A stretch of 50,678 nucleotides of DNA from JBOGFC01 sp050742155 (GTDB lineage: Bacteria; Actinomycetota; Acidimicrobiia; Spongiisociales; JALYHC01). Shown one piece after another: positions 7,475 to 16,238 of this stretch. The notes under the pieces were generated by a model. The model saw only the letters and a program-made list of their open reading frames with translations. It did not search any database and was not told the DNA's origin. Numbering within the stretch: position 1 is the stretch's first letter; each line of letters opens with the position of its first letter. The position numbers and the translations under genes were made by a program. The stretch is from the NCBI GenBank assembly GCA_050742155.1, contig JBOGFC010000111.1, positions 1-50,678 of the forward strand, given 5' to 3'.

Positions 7475-8201
7475 GGGGCTCCTCCTCGTCACGCAGGCGC
7501 CGCCGCACCGCCACCAGCCGAGCCGGGACATTCGTGCAGATACCGGCCGGCCGCAGCCTGACCAGCTGCTCCAGCTCCTCCTCGCGGTCCTCCTGCCAAA
7601 GGATCAGCCCCCTTCCGGCGCTCCGCACCGCCACCAGGAACTCGGCGTCCAAGAGACGATGGGGGGCAGGGGCGGCACGCTCCCAACAGGGATGGAGAAA
7701 GCGGGTGGCGAGCTCGGAGCCCAGCCGAAGCAGCCCTGCTCGATCGACCGCCCGTACCAGCACCGAGCGAGGGATCTCGGGCGCTTGGGCTCGTAGCTCC
7801 TCCACCAAGCCGGGTTGGAAGGATCCTGCGATGACCTGCTCGGCCATCCCCAGGCTGCGCACCAGGCCGGCCGTCGGAGCGGCTGTGCCTTCGGCCTTGA
7901 GCTCCACGTACACCCCGATCCGATCACTGGCCCACCAGAGGACCTCTTCGAGGGTAGGCACATGGGATGCCAGCTGCCGCAGCTCGGCCCGTGTCAGCGA
8001 ATCGACCGGCAACCGTTCCGCCGACAGCCGGGCGTCGTGGTGGACGATCAGCTGCCCATCCCGACTGAGCCGCACGTCGAGCTCGATCATGTCGGCGCCC
8101 TCAGCCTGAGCCGCCCGGAAGGCCTCCATGGTGTTCTCCGGATGCGCCAGCGAGGAGCCCCGATGGGCGATCGCCGCCAGTGGAACCGGCTGTCTCGTCA
8201 T
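7464..8201 (-). CDS. Glycerophosphodiester phosphodiesterase (GDPD 3)
   Basis: The 245-residue cytoplasmic GDPD has HRG at 13-15, PENTMEAF at 21-28, E40 and D42 in IELDV, and H54-H55-D56. It ends with GLILWQEDREEELEQLVRLRPAGICTNVP, the typical C-terminal barrel strand. ATG 8201 is preferred over an upstream TTG because that TTG lies inside the operator. AAGGA precedes the ATG. It is transcribed from a recognisable promoter (8228-8256) with the LacI-type operator over the start point, and is followed by the phosphatase gene in an 11-bp overlap. Confidence 0.92.
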   Translation of the reverse strand: MTRQPVPLAAIAHRGSSLAHPENTMEAFRAAQAEGADMIELDVRLSRDGQLIVHHDARLSAERLPVDSLTRAELRQLASHVPTLEEVLWWASDRIGVYVELKAEGTAAPTAGLVRSLGMAEQVIAGSFQPGLVEELRAQAPEIPRSVLVRAVDRAGLLRLGSELATRFLHPCWERAAPAPHRLLDAEFLVAVRSAGRGLILWQEDREEELEQLVRLRPAGICTNVPARLVAVRRRLRDEEEPRAA

Positions 8202-8211
8202 GAAGAGGTCC

Positions 8212-8256
8212 TTGGAGCGTTCCAAGAAGTATCCTGTCCGCTCCCATGCCTGTCAA
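8212..8256 (-). promoter_or_regulatory. Promoter for GDPD 3 with LacI-type operator copy 2
   Basis: On the minus strand a consensus -35 TTGACA (8251-8256) is followed by a 17-bp spacer and GATACT as -10 (8228-8233). Two bases later comes the operator TTGGAACGCTCCAA (8212-8225), which would cover the transcription start. On the plus strand the operator reads TTGGAGCGTTCCAA. The -35 element lies inside the start of the divergent PLC-like gene (ATG 8246), so binding here could control both directions. Confidence 0.8.
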
Positions 8257-9130
8257 CCGTTCTGGTCGGGTTCTCCCAGCGGTTCTGCTGGGGGTCCTGG
8301 TGGTGGTCGCCCTGGCCGCCCTGCTCCTCAACCGGGCCCCGGCTCCGGCCCCCTTCTCCCCGGTTCCGCTGGCCCGAGCCCACGCCCACAACGACTATCG
8401 ACACTATCGGCCGTTGCTCGATGCCCTCGGCCATGGCTTCACCAGCGTCGAGGCCGACATCTGGGCGGTCGATGGTGAGCTGCTGGTGGCTCACGAGCTC
8501 GACCAGGCCGACCCGACCCGCACGCTCCAGGCGCTCTACCTGCAGCCCCTGTGGAAGCGGGTGCAGGCCAACGATGGTCACGTATATACGGACGAATCGA
8601 CCTTCATCCTCCTGGTCGACATCAAGTCGGACGGGGAGAGCACCTACTCGGCGCTGGACGTGGCGCTTCAGCCCTACCGACCGATGCTGACCACCTTCAC
8701 CGACGCCGGTCTGGAGGTGGGAGCGGCCACGCTGGTGGTCTCGGGCAACCGGCCCCGAGAGCTGATGGCCTCCCAGGCGGAGCGATGGGCGGGCTACGAC
8801 GGTCGGATCGGCGATCTCGCTTCGGAGGCTCCGGTTGGCTTCATGCCGCTCATCAGCGACCACTGGGCGACGCACTTCACCTGGACGGGAGCGGGACCGA
8901 TGCCCGCCGCCGAGCGTGAGCGACTCAGGCGGATCATCGAGCTGGCGCATGAAGCCGAGCGGCGGGTCCGCTTCTGGGGCACACCCGACGACGCCCCGCA
9001 GCGACAGGCGGTGTGGCGAGAGCTGCTGGCCGCCGGCATCGATCTCATCAACACCGACCACCTCACCGAGCTCGAGGAGTTCCTGCTGGCCAACGATCCC
9101 CGGCCTTCGACCCCCTTCGTCGATTGGTGA
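8246..9130 (+). CDS. Membrane-anchored AIM6/PLC-like phosphodiesterase
   Basis: The 294-residue protein has one N-terminal membrane segment (about residues 10-28), a short Pro/Ala linker, and a domain of the PLC-like phosphodiesterase superfamily (AIM6-like). Visible active-site residues are H46 and H48 in AHAHNDY, E69 and D71 in VEADIW, and H83 in LVAHELD. The C-terminal strand is RVRFWGTPDD then IDLINTDHLTELEEFL. It probably sits on the outer face of the membrane, where it could release head groups or glycerophosphodiesters for import. It diverges from GDPD 3 across a 44-bp gap carrying the operator. A TATCCT box at 8230-8235 may start a near-leaderless transcript. Confidence 0.82.
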   Translation: MPVNRSGRVLPAVLLGVLVVVALAALLLNRAPAPAPFSPVPLARAHAHNDYRHYRPLLDALGHGFTSVEADIWAVDGELLVAHELDQADPTRTLQALYLQPLWKRVQANDGHVYTDESTFILLVDIKSDGESTYSALDVALQPYRPMLTTFTDAGLEVGAATLVVSGNRPRELMASQAERWAGYDGRIGDLASEAPVGFMPLISDHWATHFTWTGAGPMPAAERERLRRIIELAHEAERRVRFWGTPDDAPQRQAVWRELLAAGIDLINTDHLTELEEFLLANDPRPSTPFVDW

Positions 9131-9140
9131 GCCCAGCCGG

Positions 9141-10064
9141 TCAAAACCCCCGGGCGGCCAGGAACTCCCGGTTGCGTCGCTGGGCCTCGGACGCCACCGA
9201 GAGGGGCTCTCCGGGCTCCCGGATCCGGTCCTGCTCCACGATCAGCCAGCCGCTGTAGCCGATCTCCTCGATGGCCGCCAGGAAACCGTCCACCGTAAGG
9301 TCGCCCGCCCCCAGCTCGCAGAATGCTCCCCGCGCCCACACCGCCTCCATGCCGGCCTGCTCGACGATGACCTGCTCCAGCACCGCCCGGCGGGCATCCT
9401 TGATCTGGTAGTGGTTGATGCGGGCACCCCAGTCCCGCACCGCTTGCACCGGGTCTCCCCCGCCCAGCAGCAAGTGCCCCGAGTCCAGGCACAGGCCCAC
9501 GTCGGTGAGCTCCAGCAGGCGCTCGATCTCATGGAGCGCCTCCACGTAGGTACAGGCATGGTGATGGAAGGTGGGCTCGAACCCCCGCCCCCGACACCGT
9601 CCGGCCGCCTCGGCGACGCCCGCGGCCAACCGCTTCCAGCCCTGGTCGTCCAGGCCGATCTCCGGCAGGTCCTTCCCACGCCCCGGGTTGGCCCGGCGCT
9701 CGGGCGAGCCGGCATCGGCCAGGGTGGGCTTGGGCAGCCGGCCGGGCTGGCGGCCGGCCACGGCCTCGAAGACCTGGAGTGTCCGCTCCAGGTGGTCCAG
9801 GTCCTCTCGGAAGCCGTCGGGGTCCGTGAAGCGCATCGCCACGTAGCCGCCGGCCAGGTCCAGGCCATGTCGGTCCAGCCGGTCGGGCAGCTCATCGGTG
9901 CCGCCCAGGAAGCCCAGCGGTCCCAGATCGATCCCCTCGTAACCGGCTTCCGTCACTGCCGACAGGAGCTCGTCCGGACCGGGCAGCCCGGTGCTGCCGA
10001 CGGTCAGCTCGAAGACCCCGTAGCTCACCGGGGCGTTGGCGACTCTGATCACCTGCCGGGTCAC
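9141..10064 (-). CDS. Sugar phosphate isomerase/epimerase-type TIM barrel, IolE-like (inosose dehydratase)
   Basis: The 307-residue AP-endonuclease-2-like TIM barrel probably acts after inositol dehydrogenase, dehydrating 2-keto-myo-inositol or isomerising an inosose. Seen motifs are ANAPVSYGVFEL at the N-terminus, FHHHACTYVE, CLDSGHLL, NHYQIKD and WLIVEQDR, which supply the usual E/D/H metal ligands. It is the last gene of the minus-strand operon that begins with the lacI-type gene. Its start overlaps the ATPase stop by 4 bp. IolH or another inosose isomerase is the main alternative. Confidence 0.75.
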   Translation of the reverse strand: MTRQVIRVANAPVSYGVFELTVGSTGLPGPDELLSAVTEAGYEGIDLGPLGFLGGTDELPDRLDRHGLDLAGGYVAMRFTDPDGFREDLDHLERTLQVFEAVAGRQPGRLPKPTLADAGSPERRANPGRGKDLPEIGLDDQGWKRLAAGVAEAAGRCRGRGFEPTFHHHACTYVEALHEIERLLELTDVGLCLDSGHLLLGGGDPVQAVRDWGARINHYQIKDARRAVLEQVIVEQAGMEAVWARGAFCELGAGDLTVDGFLAAIEEIGYSGWLIVEQDRIREPGEPLSVASEAQRRNREFLAARGF

Positions 10065-10930
10065 GGCTGCTGCCGCTGGGCGATCTCCCGCAGCCCCTCG
10101 ACCTCCTCCTCCAGCCCATGGGCGGCCTCGGCCAGCTCCGCCTCCCCGGTCTCGGCGGCGGCCCGCTCCAGCTCGGCGCTGAGCCGGGCCAGGTCCTCCC
10201 CTCCGGCCATCATCTGCATCAGCTCCTCCAGGGCCAGCTCCTCCTTGCGGAACTCACCCTCCACCCGTCCCCGCTTGAGGATCACGAAGTGGTCTGCCAC
10301 CGGGTAGGCGTGGTTGGGGTTGTGGGTGATGAGGATCACCGCCAGCCCCCGCTTCTTGGCGAGCACGACGTAGCGCAGCACGATGCCGGCCTGCTTGACC
10401 CCCAGGGCAGCAGTAGGCTCGTCGAGGATCAGCGCCTTGGCCCCGTAATAGACCGCCCGGGCGATGGCCAGTGATTGCCTCTCCCCGCCCGACATGGTTC
10501 CCACAATCTGCTCGGGGTCGCGGATGTCGATCCCCATCTTGCCCAGCTCGTCCCGCACGGTGCGCTGGGCGAGCTCCACGTCGAGCCGCCGCAGGGGTCC
10601 ATTGCCGGTGGCCGGCTCGTTGCCCAGGAAGAAGTTCCGCCATACCGACATGAGCGGGATCATCGCCAGGTCCTGGTAAACGGTGGCGATCCCCCGCCCC
10701 AACGCGTCGCGGGGCGAGGAGAAGCGCACTTGCTCTCCTTCGACGCGCACCGTGCCTTCGTCAGGGGGATAGACCCCGCACAGGATCTTGATGAGGGTCG
10801 ATTTGCCGGCCCCGTTGTCCCCCAGCACGCAGGTCACCTCGCCGGCCTCGAAGCGGGCCGACACGTCCTCGAGGGCCACCACGTTGCCAAAGTACTTGCC
10901 GACCGAATCGACTTCGATGAGGGCGCTCAC
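10061..10930 (-). CDS. Sugar/inositol ABC importer ATPase (single-domain, CUT2)
   Basis: The 289-residue ATPase has Walker A GDNGAGKST near residue 37, signature MSGGERQSLAIARA near 146, Walker B LILDEPTAALG near 166 and the H-loop in ILITHNPNHAY. It is a single cassette, unlike the double-cassette RbsA, and resembles IatA/FrcA-type subunits in layout. A C-terminal tail of about 30 residues is Glu/Ala-rich and likely helical. It overlaps both neighbours by 4 bp. It should pair with the permease and binding protein encoded just upstream. Confidence 0.88.
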   Translation of the reverse strand: MSALIEVDSVGKYFGNVVALEDVSARFEAGEVTCVLGDNGAGKSTLIKILCGVYPPDEGTVRVEGEQVRFSSPRDALGRGIATVYQDLAMIPLMSVWRNFFLGNEPATGNGPLRRLDVELAQRTVRDELGKMGIDIRDPEQIVGTMSGGERQSLAIARAVYYGAKALILDEPTAALGVKQAGIVLRYVVLAKKRGLAVILITHNPNHAYPVADHFVILKRGRVEGEFRKEELALEELMQMMAGGEDLARLSAELERAAAETGEAELAEAAHGLEEEVEGLREIAQRQQP

Positions 10931-11958
10931 GATCGTGCCCGTTCAGCTCGCTTGCGGATGAACTGGTTGAGCAGGGCGGCCAAGAGCAACATCGCTCCCA
11001 GGAAGAGGAAGAACCAGTCGGCGTCCCATCTGGACAGAACGATCCCCTGGCGCACCATCCCGAAGATGAACGCCCCGATGGCCGCCCCCACCGCCGAGCC
11101 GTAGCCCCCCGTCAGCAGGCAGCCGCCGATCACCGCGGCGATGATGAACTCGAACTCCTGGCCGATCCCGGTTTGCACGCTCGCCGACGACAGGCGCAAG
11201 GTGTGCATCATCCCCACCAGCCAGGCCGAGACCGACACGAAGACGAAGAGGGCCATCTTGGTGCGGGCCACCGGCACCCCCACGCTGCGGGCGGCGTCGG
11301 CGTCCCCCCCCACTGAGAAGATCCAGTTGCCGTAGCGGGTCCGGAGCAGCACCCAGGTCGCCAGGGCGGTGATCAGCACCCACCAGATGATGGTGATCCG
11401 GAACGGGCCCCACACCCGGGACCCGAGGAGGGCGAGGGGGAGCTCGAAACCGGGCACCTGGTCCACCCCGGCGACGATCACCCGATTGGTGACCGCCCGG
11501 GTGATTCCCACGTTGGCTCCCAGCACCATGAACAGGGTGCCCAGGGTGACGATGAAGCTGGGCAGGCGGGTCTGGAGCACCAAGAAGCCGTTGAAGAGCC
11601 CGATCGCCACCGCGAAGCCCAGGGTGGCGGCCATGGCCAGCCAGATGTTCCAGCCGGCGTGGACGGAGAGCATGGCGAACATGGTGCCGGTGGCCCCCAC
11701 CATCACCCCGGAGGAGAGGTCGAACTCCCCGCCGATCATGAGCAGGGCCACCGCCACCGCCATGATCCCCAGCGTGGAAGAAGGGTCGAGCACGTTGGCC
11801 ATTCCCCGCAAGGTGAGGAAGCTGGAGGCCTTCCAGGAGAAGAAAACCAGCACCACCAGCGCTCCCACCACCGACCCGAGCTCAGGCCGGCTGAAGAGCC
11901 GCTTGAAGACCCCCGCCCGAATGAGCCTCTCGTCGAGGGTCAGCGTGCCTTGCGCCAT
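10927..11958 (-). CDS. Sugar/inositol ABC importer permease (RbsC family)
   Basis: This integral membrane permease has 343 residues and about 8-10 hydrophobic segments. RbsC-family features include GGEFDLSSGVMVGATG near residues 85-100, RLPSFIVTLGT, and the cytoplasmic loop SVGGDADAARSVGVPVARTK that contacts the ATPase. It overlaps the ATPase gene by 4 bp and lies 19 bp after the binding-protein gene. AGGAGG occurs in the gap but unusually far (about 15 bases) from the ATG. Confidence 0.9.
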   Translation of the reverse strand: MAQGTLTLDERLIRAGVFKRLFSRPELGSVVGALVVLVFFSWKASSFLTLRGMANVLDPSSTLGIMAVAVALLMIGGEFDLSSGVMVGATGTMFAMLSVHAGWNIWLAMAATLGFAVAIGLFNGFLVLQTRLPSFIVTLGTLFMVLGANVGITRAVTNRVIVAGVDQVPGFELPLALLGSRVWGPFRITIIWWVLITALATWVLLRTRYGNWIFSVGGDADAARSVGVPVARTKMALFVFVSVSAWLVGMMHTLRLSSASVQTGIGQEFEFIIAAVIGGCLLTGGYGSAVGAAIGAFIFGMVRQGIVLSRWDADWFFLFLGAMLLLAALLNQFIRKRAERARS

Positions 11959-11977
11959 CCCGTTTCTGTCGTACCTC

Positions 11978-12961
11978 CTAGCGGGTTCCGGCTCCTGAGA
12001 GCTCGATCACCTGGTCGGCGTTCTCGGCGGTCACGAAGCCCGGCCCGGTCAGCACCGGCTGGCCCCCTCCCACCGTGTTGAGGTTCTCGTTGAAGAGCAC
12101 CAGGAACACGATGGGCAGGTAGCCCTGCAGATACTGCTGCTGGTCGATGGCGAAGAGGATGGTGCCGTCTTTCACCCCTTGCAGCACGTCCGGCCCCAGG
12201 TCAAAGGTGGCCAGGCTGATCTCCCGACCCGCCTCCTGGATGGCCGGCAGGGCGGCGGTGGTGCCCATATCCGGATTGAGGGTGAGCACCCCATCGATGT
12301 CCGGATTGGCCTCCAGGGCCGATTTGATGGTGGCCTGGCTCGACACCGGGTCGTTGACGTCGATCTGCACCCGCTCGAACCCGCCCTCGAAGGTCTCCTC
12401 GGCGCCGTTGCACCGTTCGTCGAGGGCCACGTTGCCCACCTCATGGATGGCGCACAACAGGTTGGTCACTCCCGCCTCGCTGAGCCGCTGTCCGGCTCCC
12501 TGCCCGGCGATGATCTCGTCCTGGCCCACGTGGGTGATGGCCCCTACCGACTGAAAGTCGTTCAGGCCGGAGTTGAGGGTGACGATGGGGATGCCTGCGT
12601 CGGTGGCGCTGGCCAGGGCGTCCCGCATGGCATCCGGGTTGGCCAGCGAGACCGCCACCCCGTCTACTCCCTGGGCAACCGCCGCCTCCACGAAGTCGGC
12701 CTGCTCGGCCGGGTCCCCGGAACCCTGCACGTTGACCGACACCCCCAGGTCGGCTGCCGCCCGATCGGCTCCGTTCTTTACCACCCCCCAGAAGGTGCCG
12801 GCCGGCTCGTCGTGCACCACCATCGAGTAGGTGAGCTCCCGCTGGGCGCCTCCGGCTTCACCGGCGGGGGTGGTCTCTGCCCCACCCGGCGCCTGCGCCT
12901 GGCAGGCCGCCGCCACCACGGCCATGACGACCAACAGTCCAAGAGATCTACCTTGCTTCAT
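11978..12961 (-). CDS. Sugar/inositol-binding lipoprotein (periplasmic-binding domain 4)
   Basis: The 327-residue binding protein has a lipoprotein signal (MKQGRSLGLL, lipobox AAAC with C20), an Ala/Gly/Glu linker and a ribose-binding-like fold. Seen motifs include WGVVKNGADRAAADLG, VDGVAVSLANPDAM, IPIVTLNSG and DGVLTLNPDMG. Position between dehydrogenase and permease genes suggests that it binds an inositol, as IbpA does (inference). The start overlaps the preceding gene's stop (ATGA, 12958-12961). Confidence 0.88.
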   Translation of the reverse strand: MKQGRSLGLLVVMAVVAAACQAQAPGGAETTPAGEAGGAQRELTYSMVVHDEPAGTFWGVVKNGADRAAADLGVSVNVQGSGDPAEQADFVEAAVAQGVDGVAVSLANPDAMRDALASATDAGIPIVTLNSGLNDFQSVGAITHVGQDEIIAGQGAGQRLSEAGVTNLLCAIHEVGNVALDERCNGAEETFEGGFERVQIDVNDPVSSQATIKSALEANPDIDGVLTLNPDMGTTAALPAIQEAGREISLATFDLGPDVLQGVKDGTILFAIDQQQYLQGYLPIVFLVLFNENLNTVGGGQPVLTGPGFVTAENADQVIELSGAGTR

Positions 12962-14151
12962 CGGGATCCTCCCTCTCTCTTTCTTTCCGTCGGGACGGAG
13001 CCTGGGGGCGATCCGCCCTCCACGAACCTAATCTCGACACGGCTTCCCTGCTGGGCGGAGGCCAGGATGGCCTCGCAGACCACCGCCGCCCGGTAGCCGT
13101 CCTCGAAGCTCGCCTGGTGGCCGTCCACCGGCCGGCCCTCCAGCACCGCCTGGAGGAAGGCCCGCCACTGGTGGATGAACGTGGCCTCCCAGCCCAGGAT
13201 GTGGCCGGGCGCCCACCAGTGCTCCAGGAAGGGATGTCCGGGCTCGGTCACCAGGACGTCGCGAAAGCCGCCCAGCCCCTCCTCCTCGTCCTCTCTTCTG
13301 AAGACCCGCAGGCGGTTGAGGTCCTCCATGTTCCACCGGAGTGATCCCTCGGAGCCGTTGACCTCCATGAGCTGCCCGCCCTTCCAGCCGGTGGCGCACC
13401 GGGAGCCTTCCAGCGTGGCCAGCGCACCGTCGAGCCGGAGGACGGCCGCGTAGGCGTCGTCGACGTCCACCGGCAGAGGCCGCCCGGAGCCGCCCGGGTC
13501 CGGACGGTGGTCGACGAATCGTGCCACCTCGGCGGCCACCGTCCGCGGTTCTCCGGCCAGGTAACGAAGCAGGTCGACGATGTGCGAGTAGTCGCCCACC
13601 GCTCCGCTGCCGCTGCGCGACCGCTCGAACCGCCAGCTCCGCCCCACCTGGGGCGACCCGGCCCAGTCCTGCAGGTAGGCGGCCCGGAAATGTCGGACCC
13701 GGCCCAGCCTCCCCGATCTCACCACCTCTTTCGCCAGGCGGATGGCGGGGACGAACCGGTAGTTGAACGCACAAGCGTGCGTCACACCTGCTGCGCGGGC
13801 GGCGGCCAGCATGGTGCTCGCCTCCTCGGCGTCCCGGCCGAGGGGCTTCTCGCACAGCACCGGCTTGGAGAGCTCCAGCGCGGCCAGGATCGGCCCGGCA
13901 TGGACGTCGTTGGGGGCCAGGTCGGCGACCACCTCCACCTCCGGGTCGGCCACCACCTGCCGCCAGTCGGTGGTCCAGCGGGCAAATCCGAGCTCTCCCG
14001 CCACTCGCTCGACCTGCTCGGCGCGACGACCGGCGATGGCCACCAGCTCGGCCCTCTTGCCCAGAGGGGCGAGGTGGTTGATGGAGTGGAGGGCGTGGGC
14101 GTGGGTGCGGGCCATCCAGCCCGAGCCGATGAAGCCCACACCCAGTCTCAA
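12958..14151 (-). CDS. Gfo/Idh/MocA oxidoreductase, second inositol-type dehydrogenase
   Basis: This NAD(P)-dependent sugar or inositol dehydrogenase has 397 residues, longer than typical IolG (about 340). It begins GVGFIGSGWMARTHAHAL (nucleotide-binding loop). K102 in CEKPLGRD is the family lysine, and VGDYSHIVDLLRYLAGE provides the catalytic His region. The start at 14151 is TTG, placed directly after the upstream stop with GGAGG about 5 bases away; GTG 14139 is an alternative. It may handle a different stereoisomer such as scyllo-inositol, or a derivative. Substrate is unproven. Confidence 0.82.
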   Translation of the reverse strand: MRLGVGFIGSGWMARTHAHALHSINHLAPLGKRAELVAIAGRRAEQVERVAGELGFARWTTDWRQVVADPEVEVVADLAPNDVHAGPILAALELSKPVLCEKPLGRDAEEASTMLAAARAAGVTHACAFNYRFVPAIRLAKEVVRSGRLGRVRHFRAAYLQDWAGSPQVGRSWRFERSRSGSGAVGDYSHIVDLLRYLAGEPRTVAAEVARFVDHRPDPGGSGRPLPVDVDDAYAAVLRLDGALATLEGSRCATGWKGGQLMEVNGSEGSLRWNMEDLNRLRVFRREDEEEGLGGFRDVLVTEPGHPFLEHWWAPGHILGWEATFIHQWRAFLQAVLEGRPVDGHQASFEDGYRAAVVCEAILASAQQGSRVEIRFVEGGSPPGSVPTERKREGGSR

Positions 14152-15198
14152 TCAGCCTCCCTCGGCCAGCTCGTAGATCACCCGGCCCTCCCGCTCCTCG
14201 TGATGGACCCGCACCCCGCGGCCCTTCCGCAGCGACAGCTCGGCCGCCTGGCAGAGGACGAAGGCGGCCAGGGCATCCTCCCCGGTCACCAGCACCGGCC
14301 GATCCTCCCGCACGGCCCGGGCGAAATCCTCCAGCTCTAGGCGGTAGGCGTCCCGATACCGCTCGGTGAAATCGGCGACGAAGTCCGCCTGCACCCTTCC
14401 GGGAGTGAGCCACTCGTTGTGTACCCGACGGTGGTTGTCGATGCGGACCGTAGCGCGGGAGCCCATCACCTCCGTCGAGCACTCGTAGCCGTAACCGGCC
14501 ACCCGCGAGTTGTCGATCACCCCGAGCGCCCCGCCGGCGAAACGCACCACGACCAGGGCGGTGTCGATGTCCCCCATCTCTGCGAAGGCCGGATCGGAGA
14601 GGGCGGTGCCGAAGGCCGATACCTCGTCGATCTCTCCCACCATCCAGCGAGCCGTGTCGAAGTCGTGGATGGTGACGTCGACGAAGAACCCTCCGGAGCT
14701 CCGCAGGTACTCCACGCTGGGCGGGCGCATGTCACGAAGCGAGGTCCGGAAGAGGTACACCTCGCCCAGCTCCTCATTCCGGATGCGCTCGACGGCAGCC
14801 GCCCAGTCCGGGTCGAAGCGACGGTGGAAGCCGATCTGGAGCTTCACCCCGGCCGAGCGAGTCACCTCGATGGCCCGCCAGGTCGGCGCCGGCTCGAAGG
14901 AGATGGGCTTCTCGCAGAAGACGTGCTTGCCGGCCGCCGCCGCCTCCTCGATCATCCGGGCATGGAGGGGAGTGGGAGTGGCGATCACTACCGCCTCGAT
15001 GTCGGGGTCGGCCAGGAGGTCGTCGTAGGACGTAGACCACTCCACGCCCAGCGTCCGGCCGGTCGAGCGAGTGACGTCCTCCACGGCGTCGACCACCCGG
15101 ACCAGCTCCACCGAAGGTATTCGCCCGGCCAGGTTGTGGGCGTGAAAGCGGCCCATCCGCCCCAGGCCGGCGATGCCGATCCGTACCCTCTTCCTCAC
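14152..15198 (-). CDS. iolG: Inositol 2-dehydrogenase (IolG-like)
   Basis: This enzyme oxidises myo-inositol to 2-keto-myo-inositol with NAD+, the first step of inositol catabolism. The 348-residue protein has GIAGLGRMGRFHAHNL at the N-terminus and the catalytic set K97 (CEKP), D174 and H178 (FFVDVTIHDFD), spaced as in known IolG proteins. It overlaps the lacI-type gene by 4 bp and abuts the second dehydrogenase. Neighbouring iolC, iolB and iolD make the IolG assignment stronger than a generic Gfo/Idh/MocA call. Confidence 0.85.
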   Translation of the reverse strand: MRKRVRIGIAGLGRMGRFHAHNLAGRIPSVELVRVVDAVEDVTRSTGRTLGVEWSTSYDDLLADPDIEAVVIATPTPLHARMIEEAAAAGKHVFCEKPISFEPAPTWRAIEVTRSAGVKLQIGFHRRFDPDWAAAVERIRNEELGEVYLFRTSLRDMRPPSVEYLRSSGGFFVDVTIHDFDTARWMVGEIDEVSAFGTALSDPAFAEMGDIDTALVVVRFAGGALGVIDNSRVAGYGYECSTEVMGSRATVRIDNHRRVHNEWLTPGRVQADFVADFTERYRDAYRLELEDFARAVREDRPVLVTGEDALAAFVLCQAAELSLRKGRGVRVHHEEREGRVIYELAEGG

Positions 15199-16220
15199 TT
15201 GCTCCTCCTCGGGCCGGACCCCCCCGAGGGCGGCGCCGTCGTGTCGCGCACCACCAGGGAGGGCGCCACCAGCACCCGGCGCGGGCTGGTCCCTCCCGCC
15301 TCGATCCGCTCCACCAGCACCGCCACCGCCTGCTCCCCGATCTGAAAGCGAGGCTGGTTGATGGTGGTGAGCCGGACGTGGCGAAGGGCCGCCAGGGCGG
15401 TGTTGTCGTAGCCGACCACGGAGATATCGTCCGGCACCCGCAGCCCGCGCTCTTCGATGGCGTTCATGGCGCCGATGGCGGCCAGGTCATTGGCCGCGCA
15501 GACCCCCGTAGGGCGGGGCTCCTCGTCGAGAAGCTCCTGCATACCCCGGTACCCGCCTTCCTCGGTGAAGGCCCCGGGCGCCACCCGGACGTGCTGCTCC
15601 AGGCCCGCCCGGATCATGGCCTGGCGGTATCCCTTGCGCCGCGGAACGGAGCCGGCCCCTTCCCCCCCATCGATGCAGGCGATCCGGCGGTGGCCCAGCT
15701 CGACCAAATGCTCGACGGCCAGCCCGGCCCCCTTGCGATCGTCGTCGGTCACGCTGTCCACTGACGTCGATTGCATGGTGCGGCCCACCACCACCAACGG
15801 CGCCGACCGGGCGGCGGCCACGATGGGGGCCGGCGGCAGGGAGGGCCCGGCCACGATCACCCCGTCGGTGCGCAGCTCGAGGAAGGTCTCGATGGCCTCC
15901 GCCTCCCGGGCCGGGACCCGCTGGCCGGTACTCATCAATGCCCGATAGCCCCGCCGGGAAGCCTCCGCTTCGATGCCGTCGACCACCTCGGCGAAGAAGG
16001 GGTTGTGGAGGTCGGACAGCATCACCCCGATCACCCGGGTGCGCCCTTCTACCAGGCTGCGGGCCACCGCGTTGGGTCGGTAGCCCATCTCGGAGGCGAC
16101 CCGGAGAACCGCCTCCCGCTTGGAATCGGAAACATGGGGGGCACCGCGCATGACCAACGAGACCAGGGACTTGGAGACCCCGGCCCGGTCGGCCACTTCG
16201 TTGATGGTCGGCGTGGTCAT
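15195..16220 (-). CDS. LacI-family transcriptional regulator
   Basis: The 341-residue regulator has an N-terminal helix-turn-helix (TINEVADRAGVSKSLVSLVM, residues about 5-24), the hinge region near 50-60, and a periplasmic-binding-like effector domain starting TRVIGVMLSDLHNPFF. ATG 16220 is the natural start because LacI proteins begin a few residues before the HTH. It heads the iol/transport operon on the minus strand and diverges from iolC across a 14-bp operator. That operator recurs at two other divergent gaps in the window. The likely effector is an inositol-derived compound (inference). Confidence 0.9.
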   Translation of the reverse strand: MTTPTINEVADRAGVSKSLVSLVMRGAPHVSDSKREAVLRVASEMGYRPNAVARSLVEGRTRVIGVMLSDLHNPFFAEVVDGIEAEASRRGYRALMSTGQRVPAREAEAIETFLELRTDGVIVAGPSLPPAPIVAAARSAPLVVVGRTMQSTSVDSVTDDDRKGAGLAVEHLVELGHRRIACIDGGEGAGSVPRRKGYRQAMIRAGLEQHVRVAPGAFTEEGGYRGMQELLDEEPRPTGVCAANDLAAIGAMNAIEERGLRVPDDISVVGYDNTALAALRHVRLTTINQPRFQIGEQAVAVLVERIEAGGTSPRRVLVAPSLVVRDTTAPPSGGSGPRRSK

Positions 16221-16238
16221 TGCTCGCAGATGCCGCAG

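Noticed and set aside
8202..8225. TTG 8225 as the start of GDPD 3
   Set aside because: It lies within the operator; ATG 8201 matches the usual distance to the HRG motif.
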